Shown here: piece after piece, positions 1 through 7,664 of the stretch
Numbering within the stretch: position 1 is the stretch's first letter
How the letters are laid out: each line of letters begins with the position of its first letter
DNA from: Lachnospiraceae bacterium
Lineage (GTDB): Bacteria; Bacillota; Clostridia; Lachnospirales; Lachnospiraceae
Direction of reading: 5' to 3'
Assembly (NCBI GenBank): GCA_900764225.1
Contig: CAAFNG010000310.1
Coordinates: 1-9,849 of the forward strand
DNA length: 9,849 nt
Translations under genes and position numbers: made by a program
The notes under the pieces: generated by a model
What the model was told of the DNA's origin: nothing
Database searches by the model: none
What the model saw: the letters and a program-made list of their open reading frames with translations, nothing else

Positions 1-49
1 AAAGCGTGATCGTTTTTTTACCAAGGCCCCCTAGCTCTTTCAGGGTCTC
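1..49 (-). other. hflX reading frame continuing past an in-frame TAG to the window edge
   Basis: On the minus strand, in the same frame as the hflX ORF, the codons after the TAG at 50-52 read ETLKELGGLGKKTITL and then run off the window. In this family the residues after the DASNP segment normally read roughly VVYETLKELG..., then K..ITLFNK, so the stretch still looks like HflX. The stop falls where a tyrosine is usual and no length change is needed to align the two sides. Missing beyond the edge are the NKxD guanine-specificity motif and the C-terminal part. The stop is either a base-calling or assembly error at the contig edge or a real nonsense mutation. Confidence 0.6.
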
Positions 50-949
50 CTATCCGTCATGCATCTGAAACTCCTCCTGTGGATTGGAAGCATCCACCAC
101 ATGGATAATATAATCCGCGTATTTCGCCTCTTCAAGAGTACTCTTAAACGCCTCCACCAGATTATGCGGCAGCTTGCGGATAAAACCTACCGTATCTGTA
201 AGAAGCAGCTGCTGCCCGTCATCCAGTGTGAGAAGACGGGTCGTTGGATCCAGAGTTGCAAAAAGCTTATCCTCAGAAAGCACCTCTGCCCCTGTCAGTG
301 TATTCAGAAGTGTGGATTTTCCGGCGTTGGTATAGCCTACGATGGCTGCAGTCTTAAGATTGCCCTCCGATCTTCTGGAACGGATCAGCTCTCTGTGCTT
401 CTCCACCTGGGAAAGCTCCTGCTTCAGCGCGGAAATCCGGTTACGGATCAGACGGCGGTCTGTCTCCAGCTTCTTCTCACCGGGTCCTCTTGTTCCGATT
501 CCGCCTCCCAGACGGGAAAGTGAGGAGCGAAGTCCTACCAGACGCGCAGAACGGTAACGAAGCTGTGCAAGTTCCACCTGGATCTTACCCTCACTGGTCA
601 CCGCACGCTTCGCAAAAATATCAAGGATCAGAAGAGTTCTGTCCATGACTTTACATTCCAGCTCCCTCTCCAGATTATTCATCTGTGCAGGAGAAAGCTC
701 ATCATCACAGATCACACCATTGGCATTTAAAGCATAGAGAAGACCTTTAACCTCCTCGATCTTTCCCTTACCAATGTAGGTACCCGGGTGAACAGCCTCC
801 CGGTTCTGAATGATCCTGCCCGCCACGGAGGCACCGGCTGTAGAAGCAAGTTCACCAAGCTCATCCAGTGATTCTTCCATATCATCTCCGGCACTGGCCT
901 GCACGCCGATCAGGATCACACGGTCCTGTATCTCGTCAAAATATTCCAT
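50..949 (-). CDS. hflX: GTPase HflX, 3'-truncated by an in-frame stop near the contig edge
   Basis: HflX is a cytoplasmic Obg/HflX-class GTPase that binds ribosomes and splits stalled or idle 70S particles, with roles in stress recovery. Visible are the N-terminal HflX domain with the glycine-rich RGPGEKKLETDRR segment (about residues 154-166), the P-loop GYTNAGKST (205-213), the switch I DPTTR (about 234-238) and the G3 motif DTVGFI (252-257). I chose the ATG at 949 because GGAGGG lies about 6 nt upstream and MEYFDEI fits the family start; an in-frame ATG at 1027 lies inside the preceding gene and would add 26 unlikely residues. Only one base separates this start from the stop of the lipoprotein gene, so translation is probably coupled. 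The frame ends at residue 299, against about 410-430 usual for the family, at a TAG before the NKxD motif. Sequence after the stop still resembles HflX. Confidence 0.9.
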   Translation of the reverse strand: MEYFDEIQDRVILIGVQASAGDDMEESLDELGELASTAGASVAGRIIQNREAVHPGTYIGKGKIEEVKGLLYALNANGVICDDELSPAQMNNLERELECKVMDRTLLILDIFAKRAVTSEGKIQVELAQLRYRSARLVGLRSSLSRLGGGIGTRGPGEKKLETDRRLIRNRISALKQELSQVEKHRELIRSRRSEGNLKTAAIVGYTNAGKSTLLNTLTGAEVLSEDKLFATLDPTTRLLTLDDGQQLLLTDTVGFIRKLPHNLVEAFKSTLEEAKYADYIIHVVDASNPQEEFQMHDG

Positions 950-950
950 A

Positions 951-2009
951 TCAGCCCTCCGAAGATGTTCTGGTCTTAAGGAAAGCCAGCTCTTTTTTTG
1001 CAGCGGAATCTTCCGGGAACATATCAATATATTCCTGAGCCTTCGTCAGAGCTGTGGCAAAATCCAGCTTCTTCTCATAGGCAACAATCTCATTAAACAA
1101 CAGACTCTGCATCTCATCTGTGGATGCTGTCGGAAGTCCCTTGGTGATATTGTCCAGTGCAGAATCATAATCTCCGTTACGGATATCGCACAGTGCCAGC
1201 CCGTTATAGCCTTTTGCCGAATCTCCCTCTGCTGAGATATACTGTGTATACATAGCTTTTGCATTATCCACATCATCCTGTGCCAGATACACCATGCCAA
1301 GCAAAAGTACTGCTTCTGTGTTGTCCTTCTTGGTAGCTTCCAGAAGCTCTTTCTTGGCATTACTGTAGTCTTCCATGTAATAATAAACGCGGCCTCTGTC
1401 ACAGTGATCCTGGGCATCCTTCGCCTCTGAGGAAAGCGCAGCTTCCAGATATCTGGTTCCGTCTGCCTCCATATCCTTGTCCAGATATGCTTCATAGATC
1501 TGAATAGCCATATCGTAGGTAGCGTTTTCTCCATATGCCTGCTTGAAGTTAGAAGCAGCTTCCTCGTAGGAATCCATGGCAAGAGCAACTTTTCCTGTAA
1601 GGAAATAGGTACCTGCATCCATCTCAAAATCTACTCCAAGTGTCTGACAGTCTGCCATTGCATCCTCGTATTTACCTGCTTTCAGCTCTGCAGTTGTCCG
1701 GTAGGACAGAATATCCTTGCGAAGACTTTTGCTTACCTTGTCACAGTTCAGCGCATCCGTAAAACTGGTTATAGCATCCTCATACTTACCAAGACGGAGA
1801 TTCGCAATTCCTGCTCCTCTGTAAGACTGTGCCAGCTTCACTCCGTTCTGGATCGAAGTCTGATACTCCTCCAGCGCATACTTGTAACTTCCCTGTGAAA
1901 GATCTTTGCCTGCCTGCTCATATGTTTTTGTTTTTTCACTGCCACAGCCGCCCAGGAGCAACGCCCCTGTCACGGCTGCAAGAATCAATACTGTCTTTGT
2001 ATTTTTCAT
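951..2009 (-). CDS. TPR-repeat lipoprotein
   Basis: A predicted surface-anchored lipoprotein of 352 residues. The N-terminus has basic residues, a hydrophobic segment (about 7-20) and a lipobox LGGC with the lipidated Cys at 22. The mature part is built from repeated helical pairs of tetratricopeptide type, for example around 36-52, 62-87 (AGIANLRLGKYEDAITSF), 103-123, 131-158, 203-226, 233-260 and 267-291. TPR arrays bind other proteins; nothing here indicates an enzyme. The ATG at 2009 follows AAGG that overlaps the TAA of glmM, with only 8 nt between the genes. It lies between glmM and hflX, so it is co-transcribed with cytoplasmic housekeeping genes although its product is exported. A role in envelope assembly is inferred only from the glmM neighbour. 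No specific family name is recognised. Confidence 0.85.
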   Translation of the reverse strand: MKNTKTVLILAAVTGALLLGGCGSEKTKTYEQAGKDLSQGSYKYALEEYQTSIQNGVKLAQSYRGAGIANLRLGKYEDAITSFTDALNCDKVSKSLRKDILSYRTTAELKAGKYEDAMADCQTLGVDFEMDAGTYFLTGKVALAMDSYEEAASNFKQAYGENATYDMAIQIYEAYLDKDMEADGTRYLEAALSSEAKDAQDHCDRGRVYYYMEDYSNAKKELLEATKKDNTEAVLLLGMVYLAQDDVDNAKAMYTQYISAEGDSAKGYNGLALCDIRNGDYDSALDNITKGLPTASTDEMQSLLFNEIVAYEKKLDFATALTKAQEYIDMFPEDSAAKKELAFLKTRTSSEG

Positions 2010-2017
2010 GGATTACC

Positions 2018-3364
2018 TTATTCTACAACAAGCCCTTCGGCTTCCATTACATCAACAACACTGTCTACGTATTTATGGCAGAGCTCATCTGTTCCTGCTT
2101 CTACCATAACACGGATCAGTGGCTCTGTACCACTCTCACGTACAAGGATACGTCCATCATCGCCCAGTGCCTCTGCTGCAGCCTCGATTGCAGCTTTCAC
2201 CTTCTCATTGTCCAGTGCTGTCTTCTTGTCAGACACACGGACATTGCGGAGAAGCTGCGGATAAACCTTCATCTCCTTTGCAAGATCACAGAGTGTTGCC
2301 TTCTTGTCCATACATGCCTCCATGATCATCAGGGAAGTAAGGATTCCGTCACCTGTAGCAGAATAGCGGCTGAAAATAATATGTCCGGACTGCTCGCCAC
2401 CGATACTATAATTATTTTCCATCATGTTCTCAGCAACGTATTTGTCACCAACTGCAGTCTGCTCATAGTCGATACCTTCACGCTCCAGAGATTTGTAAAG
2501 GCCAAGATTGGACATAACAGTGGTCACAACTGTGTTGCCATTGAGCTGACCTTTTTCTTTGAGATATTTACCGCATACGTACATGATCTTGTCACCATCA
2601 ATGATATTTCCGCGATGGTCAACTGCGATACATCTGTCTGCATCTCCATCGTATGCAAAACCAATATCCAGACCTTTATCGATTACAAACTGTCTCAGCA
2701 CCTCGATATGAGTGGAGCCACAGCCACGGTTGATATTGGTTCCGTTCGGCTCATTGTTGATCACATATGTTTTTGCACGAAGTGCGTCAAAAACACTCTT
2801 TGCAATAGCAGATGAGCTTCCGTTGGAGCAGTCCAGTCCAACCTTGACATTCTTAAAGTCATGACATGGAATGGAAATCAGATGTCCGATATAACGGTTT
2901 CTTCCTGATGCAAAATCCACTGTGCGTCCAATATCTTCTCCTGTTGCCAGTGGAAGTTCCTCGATCTCACCATCCAGGTAAGCTTCAATGCGCTTCTCGA
3001 TCTCAGCGGAAATTTTCTGTCCGTTCTCATTGAGAACCTTGATTCCGTTATCAGTAAATGGATTGTGACTTGCGGAAATCATGATACCGCAGTCAAAATC
3101 TTCTGTACGTACTACGTATGAAACACTTGGCGTTGTTGTTACGTGAAGCAGATAAGCATCTGCTCCGGAAGCTGTCAGTCCTGCTGCCAGAGCATACTCA
3201 AACATGTAGCTGCTTCTTCTTGTATCCTTACCGATCACGATCTTTGCCTTGTGATCTCTGCCATAATACCAGCCGAGATAACGACCCACGTGAAATGCAT
3301 GATCTGCTGTAAGCTTTACATTTGCCTCACCACGAAAACCATCTGTTCCGAAATATTTGCCCAT
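2018..3364 (-). CDS. glmM: Phosphoglucosamine mutase GlmM
   Basis: GlmM converts glucosamine-6-phosphate to glucosamine-1-phosphate, the step before UDP-GlcNAc synthesis for peptidoglycan and other cell-wall polymers. The 448-residue length is normal. The four landmark regions of the alpha-D-phosphohexomutase superfamily are all present: the phosphoserine loop ISASHNPFTDNG (Ser99 carries the phosphate), the Mg-binding DGDADR (239-244), the sugar-recognition GGEQSGH (322-328) and the phosphate-binding RESGTEPLIR (409-418). The N-terminal KYFGTDGFRGEAN is characteristic of GlmM rather than phosphoglucomutase or phosphomannomutase. AAAGGAG lies 6-7 nt before the ATG at 3364. It follows the nucleotidyltransferase gene by 14 nt and precedes the lipoprotein gene by 8 nt, so it is internal to an operon. 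No glmS ribozyme or other regulatory RNA is visible next to it. Confidence 0.96.
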   Translation of the reverse strand: MGKYFGTDGFRGEANVKLTADHAFHVGRYLGWYYGRDHKAKIVIGKDTRRSSYMFEYALAAGLTASGADAYLLHVTTTPSVSYVVRTEDFDCGIMISASHNPFTDNGIKVLNENGQKISAEIEKRIEAYLDGEIEELPLATGEDIGRTVDFASGRNRYIGHLISIPCHDFKNVKVGLDCSNGSSSAIAKSVFDALRAKTYVINNEPNGTNINRGCGSTHIEVLRQFVIDKGLDIGFAYDGDADRCIAVDHRGNIIDGDKIMYVCGKYLKEKGQLNGNTVVTTVMSNLGLYKSLEREGIDYEQTAVGDKYVAENMMENNYSIGGEQSGHIIFSRYSATGDGILTSLMIMEACMDKKATLCDLAKEMKVYPQLLRNVRVSDKKTALDNEKVKAAIEAAAEALGDDGRILVRESGTEPLIRVMVEAGTDELCHKYVDSVVDVMEAEGLVVE

Positions 3365-3378
3365 AATGTTCTCCTTTA

Positions 3379-4296
3379 TTACTGATACAGCCCCTCCGGA
3401 TAAACACCGTCATCTGTCAGTTTCTTAAATGCAGCCTGTACAGATGCCTTATCCTCCTGATATGTAACACCGAACCACTCGTCCTGTGTCTCAAGAACAT
3501 CTACGGCCGCTCTGCCGGAATGGATAAGCTGGTCGATCAGTTCAGGAAGAAGGTACTCTTTCTTGATGTCGCCTTCTTCGATTCCGCCAAGGAACTCCAC
3601 GAAGCCTTTCTCAAGGATCTCCATGAATTCCGGTGTCAGTCCCCACATGTTCATGGAAACAAGGCTCTTTGTATCCAGTGTTTCTGCTGTACCATCGTCA
3701 TTTCTTGTCTCAGCACCGTCAGCTGTCTTGAAGATATTATGTGTCTCTGTAACACCAACAAGCTTGCCCTCTTCGATATGGCATACGCCTCTTGTAACAC
3801 TTCCGTTATCACTTAAGGTATTTCCAAGACGGAATCCGGCCATACAGATATGCATCGGACCATCCTGCGGATGATCCTGTACAAGATAGTCGTGAACCTT
3901 CACATATGCTTCTTTTCCATAGTAGTCATCTGCATTGATAACAGCGAACGGCTCAGAGAGAACCTTCTTTGCTGCAAGTACAGCATGTCCTGTTCCCCAC
4001 GGTTTTGTACGGTCTGCCGGCTTCTTAAAGTCTCCCGGAAGATCATCGATCTCCTGGAATGCGTAAGCTACCTCTGTAATCTTCTCTATACGATCGCCGA
4101 TAACTTTACGGAACTCATCCTCGATATCCTTACGGATGATAAATACAACTTTGTTGAAACCTGCCTCCAGTGCATCATGAATGGAATAGTCCATAATGAT
4201 CTCACCCTTCGGTCCTACCGGTGCAAGCTGTTTGATCCCTTTTCCGAAACGGCTGCCGATTCCGGCTGCCATAATTACCAGTGCTGTCTTTTTCAT
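3379..4296 (-). CDS. Sugar-phosphate nucleotidyltransferase-like protein (NTP_transferase family)
   Basis: A 305-residue GT-A fold nucleotidyltransferase. The N-terminal signature VIMAAGIGSRFGKGIKQL (7-24) is the nucleotide-binding loop of enzymes that activate sugar-1-phosphates or phosphocholine-type substrates with NTPs. KPWGTGHAV (98-106) and NADDYYG (121-127) match the base-binding and metal-binding aspartate regions. There is no left-handed beta-helix, so it is not GlmU, and the first loop differs from the usual GalU or RmlA forms. The substrate cannot be read from the sequence. Its place 14 nt upstream of glmM suggests envelope precursor metabolism, but that is inference. The ATG at 4296 has a strong AGGAGG 9 nt upstream. 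It follows prfA by 57 nt of AT-rich DNA, the largest gap in the series from DUF1385 to hflX. Confidence 0.83.
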   Translation of the reverse strand: MKKTALVIMAAGIGSRFGKGIKQLAPVGPKGEIIMDYSIHDALEAGFNKVVFIIRKDIEDEFRKVIGDRIEKITEVAYAFQEIDDLPGDFKKPADRTKPWGTGHAVLAAKKVLSEPFAVINADDYYGKEAYVKVHDYLVQDHPQDGPMHICMAGFRLGNTLSDNGSVTRGVCHIEEGKLVGVTETHNIFKTADGAETRNDDGTAETLDTKSLVSMNMWGLTPEFMEILEKGFVEFLGGIEEGDIKKEYLLPELIDQLIHSGRAAVDVLETQDEWFGVTYQEDKASVQAAFKKLTDDGVYPEGLYQ

Positions 4297-4353
4297 GTTA
4301 CGTTTCCTCCTGATTATTATAGTTTTTTTTAATTTATATTTGTAATTATCCGG

Positions 4354-5430
4354 TTACTCCTGCTCATTAAGCTTTGTCAGCTTCACGGCCTGGTCTGCTG
4401 CGATCAGGCTGTCAATGATCTCATCCAGATCTCCGTTAAGAATATTCTCAAGACGATGAAGCGTAAGCTTGATACGATGATCCGTCACACGGCCCTGTGG
4501 AAAATTATAGGTACGGATTTTCTCGGAACGGTCTCCGGTACCAATCTGGCTTCTTCTGGCCTCAGCCTCCGCATCATGCTGTTTTGCAAGCTCCATTTCA
4601 TAAAGACGGGAACGAAGTACACGCAGTGCCTTGTCCTTATTCTTAAGCTGTGATTTCTCATCCTGGCAGGAAATAACGATTCCCGTCGGAATATGGGTAA
4701 GACGTACCGCGGAGTCTGTTGTATTGACACACTGACCACCATTTCCGGATGCACGGAATACGTCGAATTTACACTCGTTGAGATCCAGATGGAAATCAAT
4801 CTCCTCTGCCTCCGGCATGATCGCTACTGTACAGGTGGAAGTATGGATTCTTCCGCCGGACTCTGTTTCCGGCACACGCTGTACACGGTGTACACCACTC
4901 TCATATTTCAGTCTGGAATAGGCACCCTCTCCCTTGATCATAAAGGTTACTTCCTTGAAGCCGCCGATTCCGTTCTCATTGAGGCTGAGCATCTCTGTCT
5001 TCCAGCGGCGGGACTCTGCATATTTCACATACATACGGTAAATCTCCGCTGCAAAAAGTGCTGCCTCATCACCACCGGCGCCTCCACGGATCTCAACGAT
5101 AACATTCTTGCTGTCGTTAGGATCTTTCGGAAGAAGAAGGATCTTCAGCTCATGCTCCAGCTCTTCGACTCTCTTCTTTGCATCGGAGAGCTCTTCCTTG
5201 AGCATTTCACGCATCTCTTCATCTTTCTCGCTTTCCAGCATGGAAAGGCTGTCCTCGATCGTCTCTTTATTTTTCTTATATTCTTTATATGCGTCTACGA
5301 TTGGCTGCAGGTCGCTCTGCTCTTTCATAAGTTTCTGAAAATGTGCCGGGTCATCGGTCACTCCCGGTTCTCCAAGCTCATTGAGAAGCTCATCAAAGCG
5401 CACCAGCAGATCATCCAGTTTATCAAACAT
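4354..5430 (-). CDS. prfA: Peptide chain release factor 1 (RF1)
   Basis: RF1 recognises UAA and UAG in the ribosomal A site and triggers peptide release. The 358-residue protein has the N-terminal helical domain 1 (about 1-105, coiled and charged), the conserved [17 protein letters not shown] core (113-129), the codon-recognition PxT tripeptide as PET (187-189) in [16 protein letters not shown], and the catalytic loop with GGQ at 231-233. PxT rather than SPF identifies RF1, not RF2. The loop reads [13 protein letters not shown] where many species have SGAGGQHVN; I believe this variant is familiar in Clostridia. I chose the ATG at 5430 (MFDKLDD) because AGGAGG lies just upstream. Its first 8 nt overlap the end of prmC, whose product methylates the GGQ glutamine, so the enzyme and its substrate are translationally coupled. 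Confidence 0.97.
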   Translation of the reverse strand: MFDKLDDLLVRFDELLNELGEPGVTDDPAHFQKLMKEQSDLQPIVDAYKEYKKNKETIEDSLSMLESEKDEEMREMLKEELSDAKKRVEELEHELKILLLPKDPNDSKNVIVEIRGGAGGDEAALFAAEIYRMYVKYAESRRWKTEMLSLNENGIGGFKEVTFMIKGEGAYSRLKYESGVHRVQRVPETESGGRIHTSTCTVAIMPEAEEIDFHLDLNECKFDVFRASGNGGQCVNTTDSAVRLTHIPTGIVISCQDEKSQLKNKDKALRVLRSRLYEMELAKQHDAEAEARRSQIGTGDRSEKIRTYNFPQGRVTDHRIKLTLHRLENILNGDLDEIIDSLIAADQAVKLTKLNEQE

Positions 5431-6310
5431 GTATTTCCTCCTGTTTCTGTCCAATCACCACACGATCAAGTCCAGGCAGATCCTTTATGACCTGAATGTG
5501 TGTAAAACCAGCTTCTTTCATCATATCACTGACTGCACTTCCCTGTGTGCAGCCGATCTCATACAGAAGCCATCCTCCGGGCTTCAGATATTTTCCTGCC
5601 TCAGATGTAATGCTTCTGTAAAAATAAAGCCCGTCTTCCCTGCCGTCAAGCGCTCCCCTCGGGTCATGAAGACGCACCTCTTCCATTAATGTCTCAATTT
5701 CTTCCGTTGCTATATAAGGCGGGTTTGAAATAAGGATATCATATTTCCTGTCCTCTTTTCCACCTTTTTCGCAAAAATACGGTGCAGAAAACATATCACT
5801 TTCCACAAACCGGGCACGATTTTCCACCCCCAGCACTTTGGCATTCTTTTCTGCCACCTCAAGAGCACTTCCTGAGATATCTGCTCCCACACCACGGGCA
5901 TCCTCCCGTTCCAGAAGAAGACTGATGAGAATACATCCGGATCCTGTACACATATCCAGAATCTTCGGTTCTTTCATATCTTTCATGCACTTCAATGCTT
6001 CTTCCACCAGTGTTTCCGTATCCTGCCTCGGAATCAGAACGTTCTCGTTTACATAAAATTCATAGCCCATAAAAAAAGCCTGATGAGTCAGCTGCTGTAC
6101 AGGAATATGGCCTGCACGCCTGCCGATCAGCTCCAGATACTCTGCTGCGGTCTCATCAGACACCGGTTCATCTCCATGTGCAAAATAATATGCCCGATTA
6201 ATTCCGGTCTTAAATTCCAGAAGGAGCCAGGCATCCAGCCCGGCTTCTTCCAGTCTATTTTCTTTCAATATATTTGTGCCTTTTTTCAGAAGGGACTCAA
6301 GAGTCTGCAT
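5423..6310 (-). CDS. prmC: Release factor glutamine methyltransferase PrmC (HemK)
   Basis: PrmC transfers a methyl group from S-adenosylmethionine to the glutamine of the GGQ motif in RF1 and RF2, which raises release efficiency. Of 295 residues, about 1-85 form the N-terminal helical domain that contacts the release factor. [16 protein letters not shown] (91-106) leads into the Rossmann methylase, with SAM motif [12 protein letters not shown] (117-127) and the catalytic NPPY (196-199) in [10 protein letters not shown]. The ATG at 6310 is preferred because AGAGGAG sits about 7 nt upstream; an in-frame ATG at 6331 lacks a good site and would lengthen the overlap with the preceding gene. Even the shorter form overlaps the DUF1385 gene by 14 nt at its 5' end and overlaps prfA by 8 nt at its 3' end. 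Confidence 0.96.
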   Translation of the reverse strand: MQTLESLLKKGTNILKENRLEEAGLDAWLLLEFKTGINRAYYFAHGDEPVSDETAAEYLELIGRRAGHIPVQQLTHQAFFMGYEFYVNENVLIPRQDTETLVEEALKCMKDMKEPKILDMCTGSGCILISLLLEREDARGVGADISGSALEVAEKNAKVLGVENRARFVESDMFSAPYFCEKGGKEDRKYDILISNPPYIATEEIETLMEEVRLHDPRGALDGREDGLYFYRSITSEAGKYLKPGGWLLYEIGCTQGSAVSDMMKEAGFTHIQVIKDLPGLDRVVIGQKQEEIHV

Positions 6311-7295
6311 GGCATGTCTCCTCTGTCTCATAAGGAATATCCAGATCGAATTCCTCTTTCAGATATGCTCTCCAGTCAAAAACCGCTTCAACAGCCTTAA
6401 TGGCAACCTCTGCCATATCTGCTGTCGGCTCCTTGGTGGTCAGTCTCTGCATGGCAAGACCCGGCTTGCTCATGATATCTGCAAATTTACTGTCTGTTCT
6501 TCCTGCCCACTGAATGATCTCAAAAGAAATTCCTGCAACTACCGGAACCATAAGCAGTCTTCCGAAAAGCCTCACCCAGTAAACCGGAACCAGTACAAAC
6601 ACAAAGTGAAGCACAATACTTACCAGCATGACCAGGAACAGAAAGCTTGTTCCGCAGCGTTTATGTAATCTGGAACTCTTCAGCACATTCTCAACCGTCA
6701 GGGGCATTCCGTGCTCCACACAGTTGATACATTTATGCTCCGCACCATGATACATAAAAGTCCTCTGAATATCCTTCATTCTGGAAATCAGAAGCATATA
6801 TCCCATAAACAGCGCCAGCTTCACAAAAGCTTCCACAACTGTGACTGCAAATTCCGATGCCCCGACTTTGCGGATCAGACTGGCCAGTGCATAAGGAAGC
6901 AACATAAATGCAGCAACTGATACAACAATGGAAAAAGCCACCGTCACATAAAGCAGCCACTTAAACTGCCTGTCTTCCTTTGCTTTCTTTGCAGAGCGCT
7001 CCTTGTCGGTAAGATGGGCATTTTTCTTCGCCTCTTCCTCATCCTCCTCGTCGCCCGCAATCTCTGCCGAATACATCAGACATTTGGTGCCCACCACAAG
7101 AGAATCCACGAAGCTTACTACTCCACGGATAATGGGCTTCTTTAAAAACTGTCCGTTTCCGAATATGCACTTATAATCTTCTACTTTCAGCTCGATTTCT
7201 TTATCCGGGCGGCGCACTGCGATGGAATACTTGTCCTTGTGGCGCATCATGATTCCTTCCATCACGGCCTGTCCGCCGATATTCGATGATTTCAT
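6297..7295 (-). CDS. DUF1385 family membrane protein (YqhQ-like)
   Basis: A 332-residue integral membrane protein of the DUF1385 family, whose Bacillus member is YqhQ; the biochemical function is not established. The family hallmark GGQAVMEGIMMR is at 7-18. An acidic then basic linker (81-108) precedes hydrophobic segments at about 113-137, 147-170, 217-239 and 243-261, so about four membrane passes. A conserved cytoplasmic-looking motif FMYHGAEHKCINCVEHG (180-196) and HKRCGTSFLF (211-220) contain His, Cys and Glu residues that could bind metal, which is inference. The ATG at 7295 has AGGAGAG 6 nt upstream; a second ATG at 7299 is in another frame. It lies between rpmE and prmC, an arrangement I recall as common in Clostridia, and its end overlaps prmC. 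Confidence 0.9.
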   Translation of the reverse strand: MKSSNIGGQAVMEGIMMRHKDKYSIAVRRPDKEIELKVEDYKCIFGNGQFLKKPIIRGVVSFVDSLVVGTKCLMYSAEIAGDEEDEEEAKKNAHLTDKERSAKKAKEDRQFKWLLYVTVAFSIVVSVAAFMLLPYALASLIRKVGASEFAVTVVEAFVKLALFMGYMLLISRMKDIQRTFMYHGAEHKCINCVEHGMPLTVENVLKSSRLHKRCGTSFLFLVMLVSIVLHFVFVLVPVYWVRLFGRLLMVPVVAGISFEIIQWAGRTDSKFADIMSKPGLAMQRLTTKEPTADMAEVAIKAVEAVFDWRAYLKEEFDLDIPYETEETCHADS

Positions 7296-7301
7296 TCATT
7301 C

Positions 7302-7332
7302 TCTCCTGTGCAGCTGAAAAATATTTTCAGTT
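7302..7332 (-). promoter_or_regulatory. Short hairpin abutting the DUF1385 ribosome binding site
   Basis: CTGAAAA at 7314-7320 and TTTTCAG at 7324-7330 form a perfect 7-bp inverted repeat around a 3-nt loop. A G-U and an A-U pair can extend it to 7312-7332. On the minus-strand transcript it ends a few bases before the AGGAGAG site at 7302-7308. It could affect access to that site or mark an RNA 5' end after processing. The structure is seen in the sequence; the role is inference. Confidence 0.4.
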
Positions 7333-7365
7333 AAAGAAAGGTTGAGATTTCCCAACCTCAACCTT
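7333..7365 (-). terminator. Candidate weak intrinsic terminator or attenuating hairpin after rpmE
   Basis: AAGGTTGAG at 7338-7346 and CTCAACCTT at 7357-7365 are perfect 9-bp complements with a 10-nt loop, 23 nt past the rpmE stop. On the minus strand the stem is followed by TCTTT and then AACTG, so the U-tract is short and interrupted. It is therefore probably a partial terminator that reduces read-through from the strongly expressed L31 gene into DUF1385 and the genes behind it, or a stabilising 3' structure of a processed rpmE mRNA. The stem is clear; the function is inference. Confidence 0.55.
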
Positions 7366-7388
7366 CTCATTTCCTGTATTCGTAATAA

Positions 7389-7592
7389 TTACTTATTCAG
7401 GCCGTATTTCTTATTGAACTTATCGATACGTCCACGAGCCTGTGTAGCCTTCTGCTGTCCTGTGTAGAACGGATGGCATTTGGAGCAGATCTCAACGTGG
7501 ATGTCCTCTTTAGTGGAACCTGTTACGAAAGTGTTTCCGCAGTTGCAGGTTACAGTTGCCTGATAGTAGTTCGGATGGATTCCTTCTCTCAT
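7389..7592 (-). CDS. rpmE: 50S ribosomal protein L31, zinc-binding type
   Basis: L31 sits at the central protuberance of the large subunit and helps bridge to the small subunit. The 67-residue product starts MREGIHPNY and carries the zinc-binding cysteines at 16, 18, 37 and 40 (TCNCGN and [11 protein letters not shown]), so it is the RpmE form. A cysteine-free zinc-independent paralogue, if present in this genome, is not in the window. I chose the ATG at 7592 because GAGGTG lies just upstream and the first residues match the family; an in-frame start at 7634 would add 14 residues that fall in the leader. It has its own promoter upstream and a hairpin downstream, so it can be expressed separately from both rho and the DUF1385 series. 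Confidence 0.97.
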   Translation of the reverse strand: MREGIHPNYYQATVTCNCGNTFVTGSTKEDIHVEICSKCHPFYTGQQKATQARGRIDKFNKKYGLNK

Positions 7593-7658
7593 GATTTTCA
7601 CCTCTCTATATAATTTAATATTATTCGTATACATTTGACGAATTCCATTTTAAACAGC
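7593..7658 (-). promoter_or_regulatory. rpmE 5' leader, possible autoregulatory region
   Basis: If transcription starts near 7658, the rpmE mRNA has an AU-rich leader of about 66 nt. It contains a small inverted repeat, ATTCGT at 7623-7628 with ACGAAT at 7638-7643 around a 9-nt loop. L31 leaders that bind the protein are described for several bacterial groups, and this is the right place for one, but I cannot confirm a match to any known consensus by eye. Confidence 0.3.
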
Positions 7659-7664
7659 TTGCTA

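Noticed and set aside
1829..2815. A 328-codon open frame on the plus strand antisense to glmM and the lipoprotein gene
   Set aside because: It is a shadow of strongly biased minus-strand genes. It has no ribosome binding site, its residues look random with many Cys and His, and both genes beneath it are well supported by family motifs.
4316..4345. A TATAAT-like promoter in the gap between prfA and the nucleotidyltransferase gene
   Set aside because: The -10 match is perfect, but the -35 match is only 3 of 6 at an 18-nt spacing. The predicted start would fall inside the ribosome binding site, so a useful transcript is unlikely. The gap is also AT-rich enough to produce such matches by chance.
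4693..5490. A 265-codon open frame on the plus strand antisense to prfA and the end of prmC
   Set aside because: The minus-strand RF1 is unambiguous with GGQ and PET motifs. The antisense product resembles no family and has no initiation signals.
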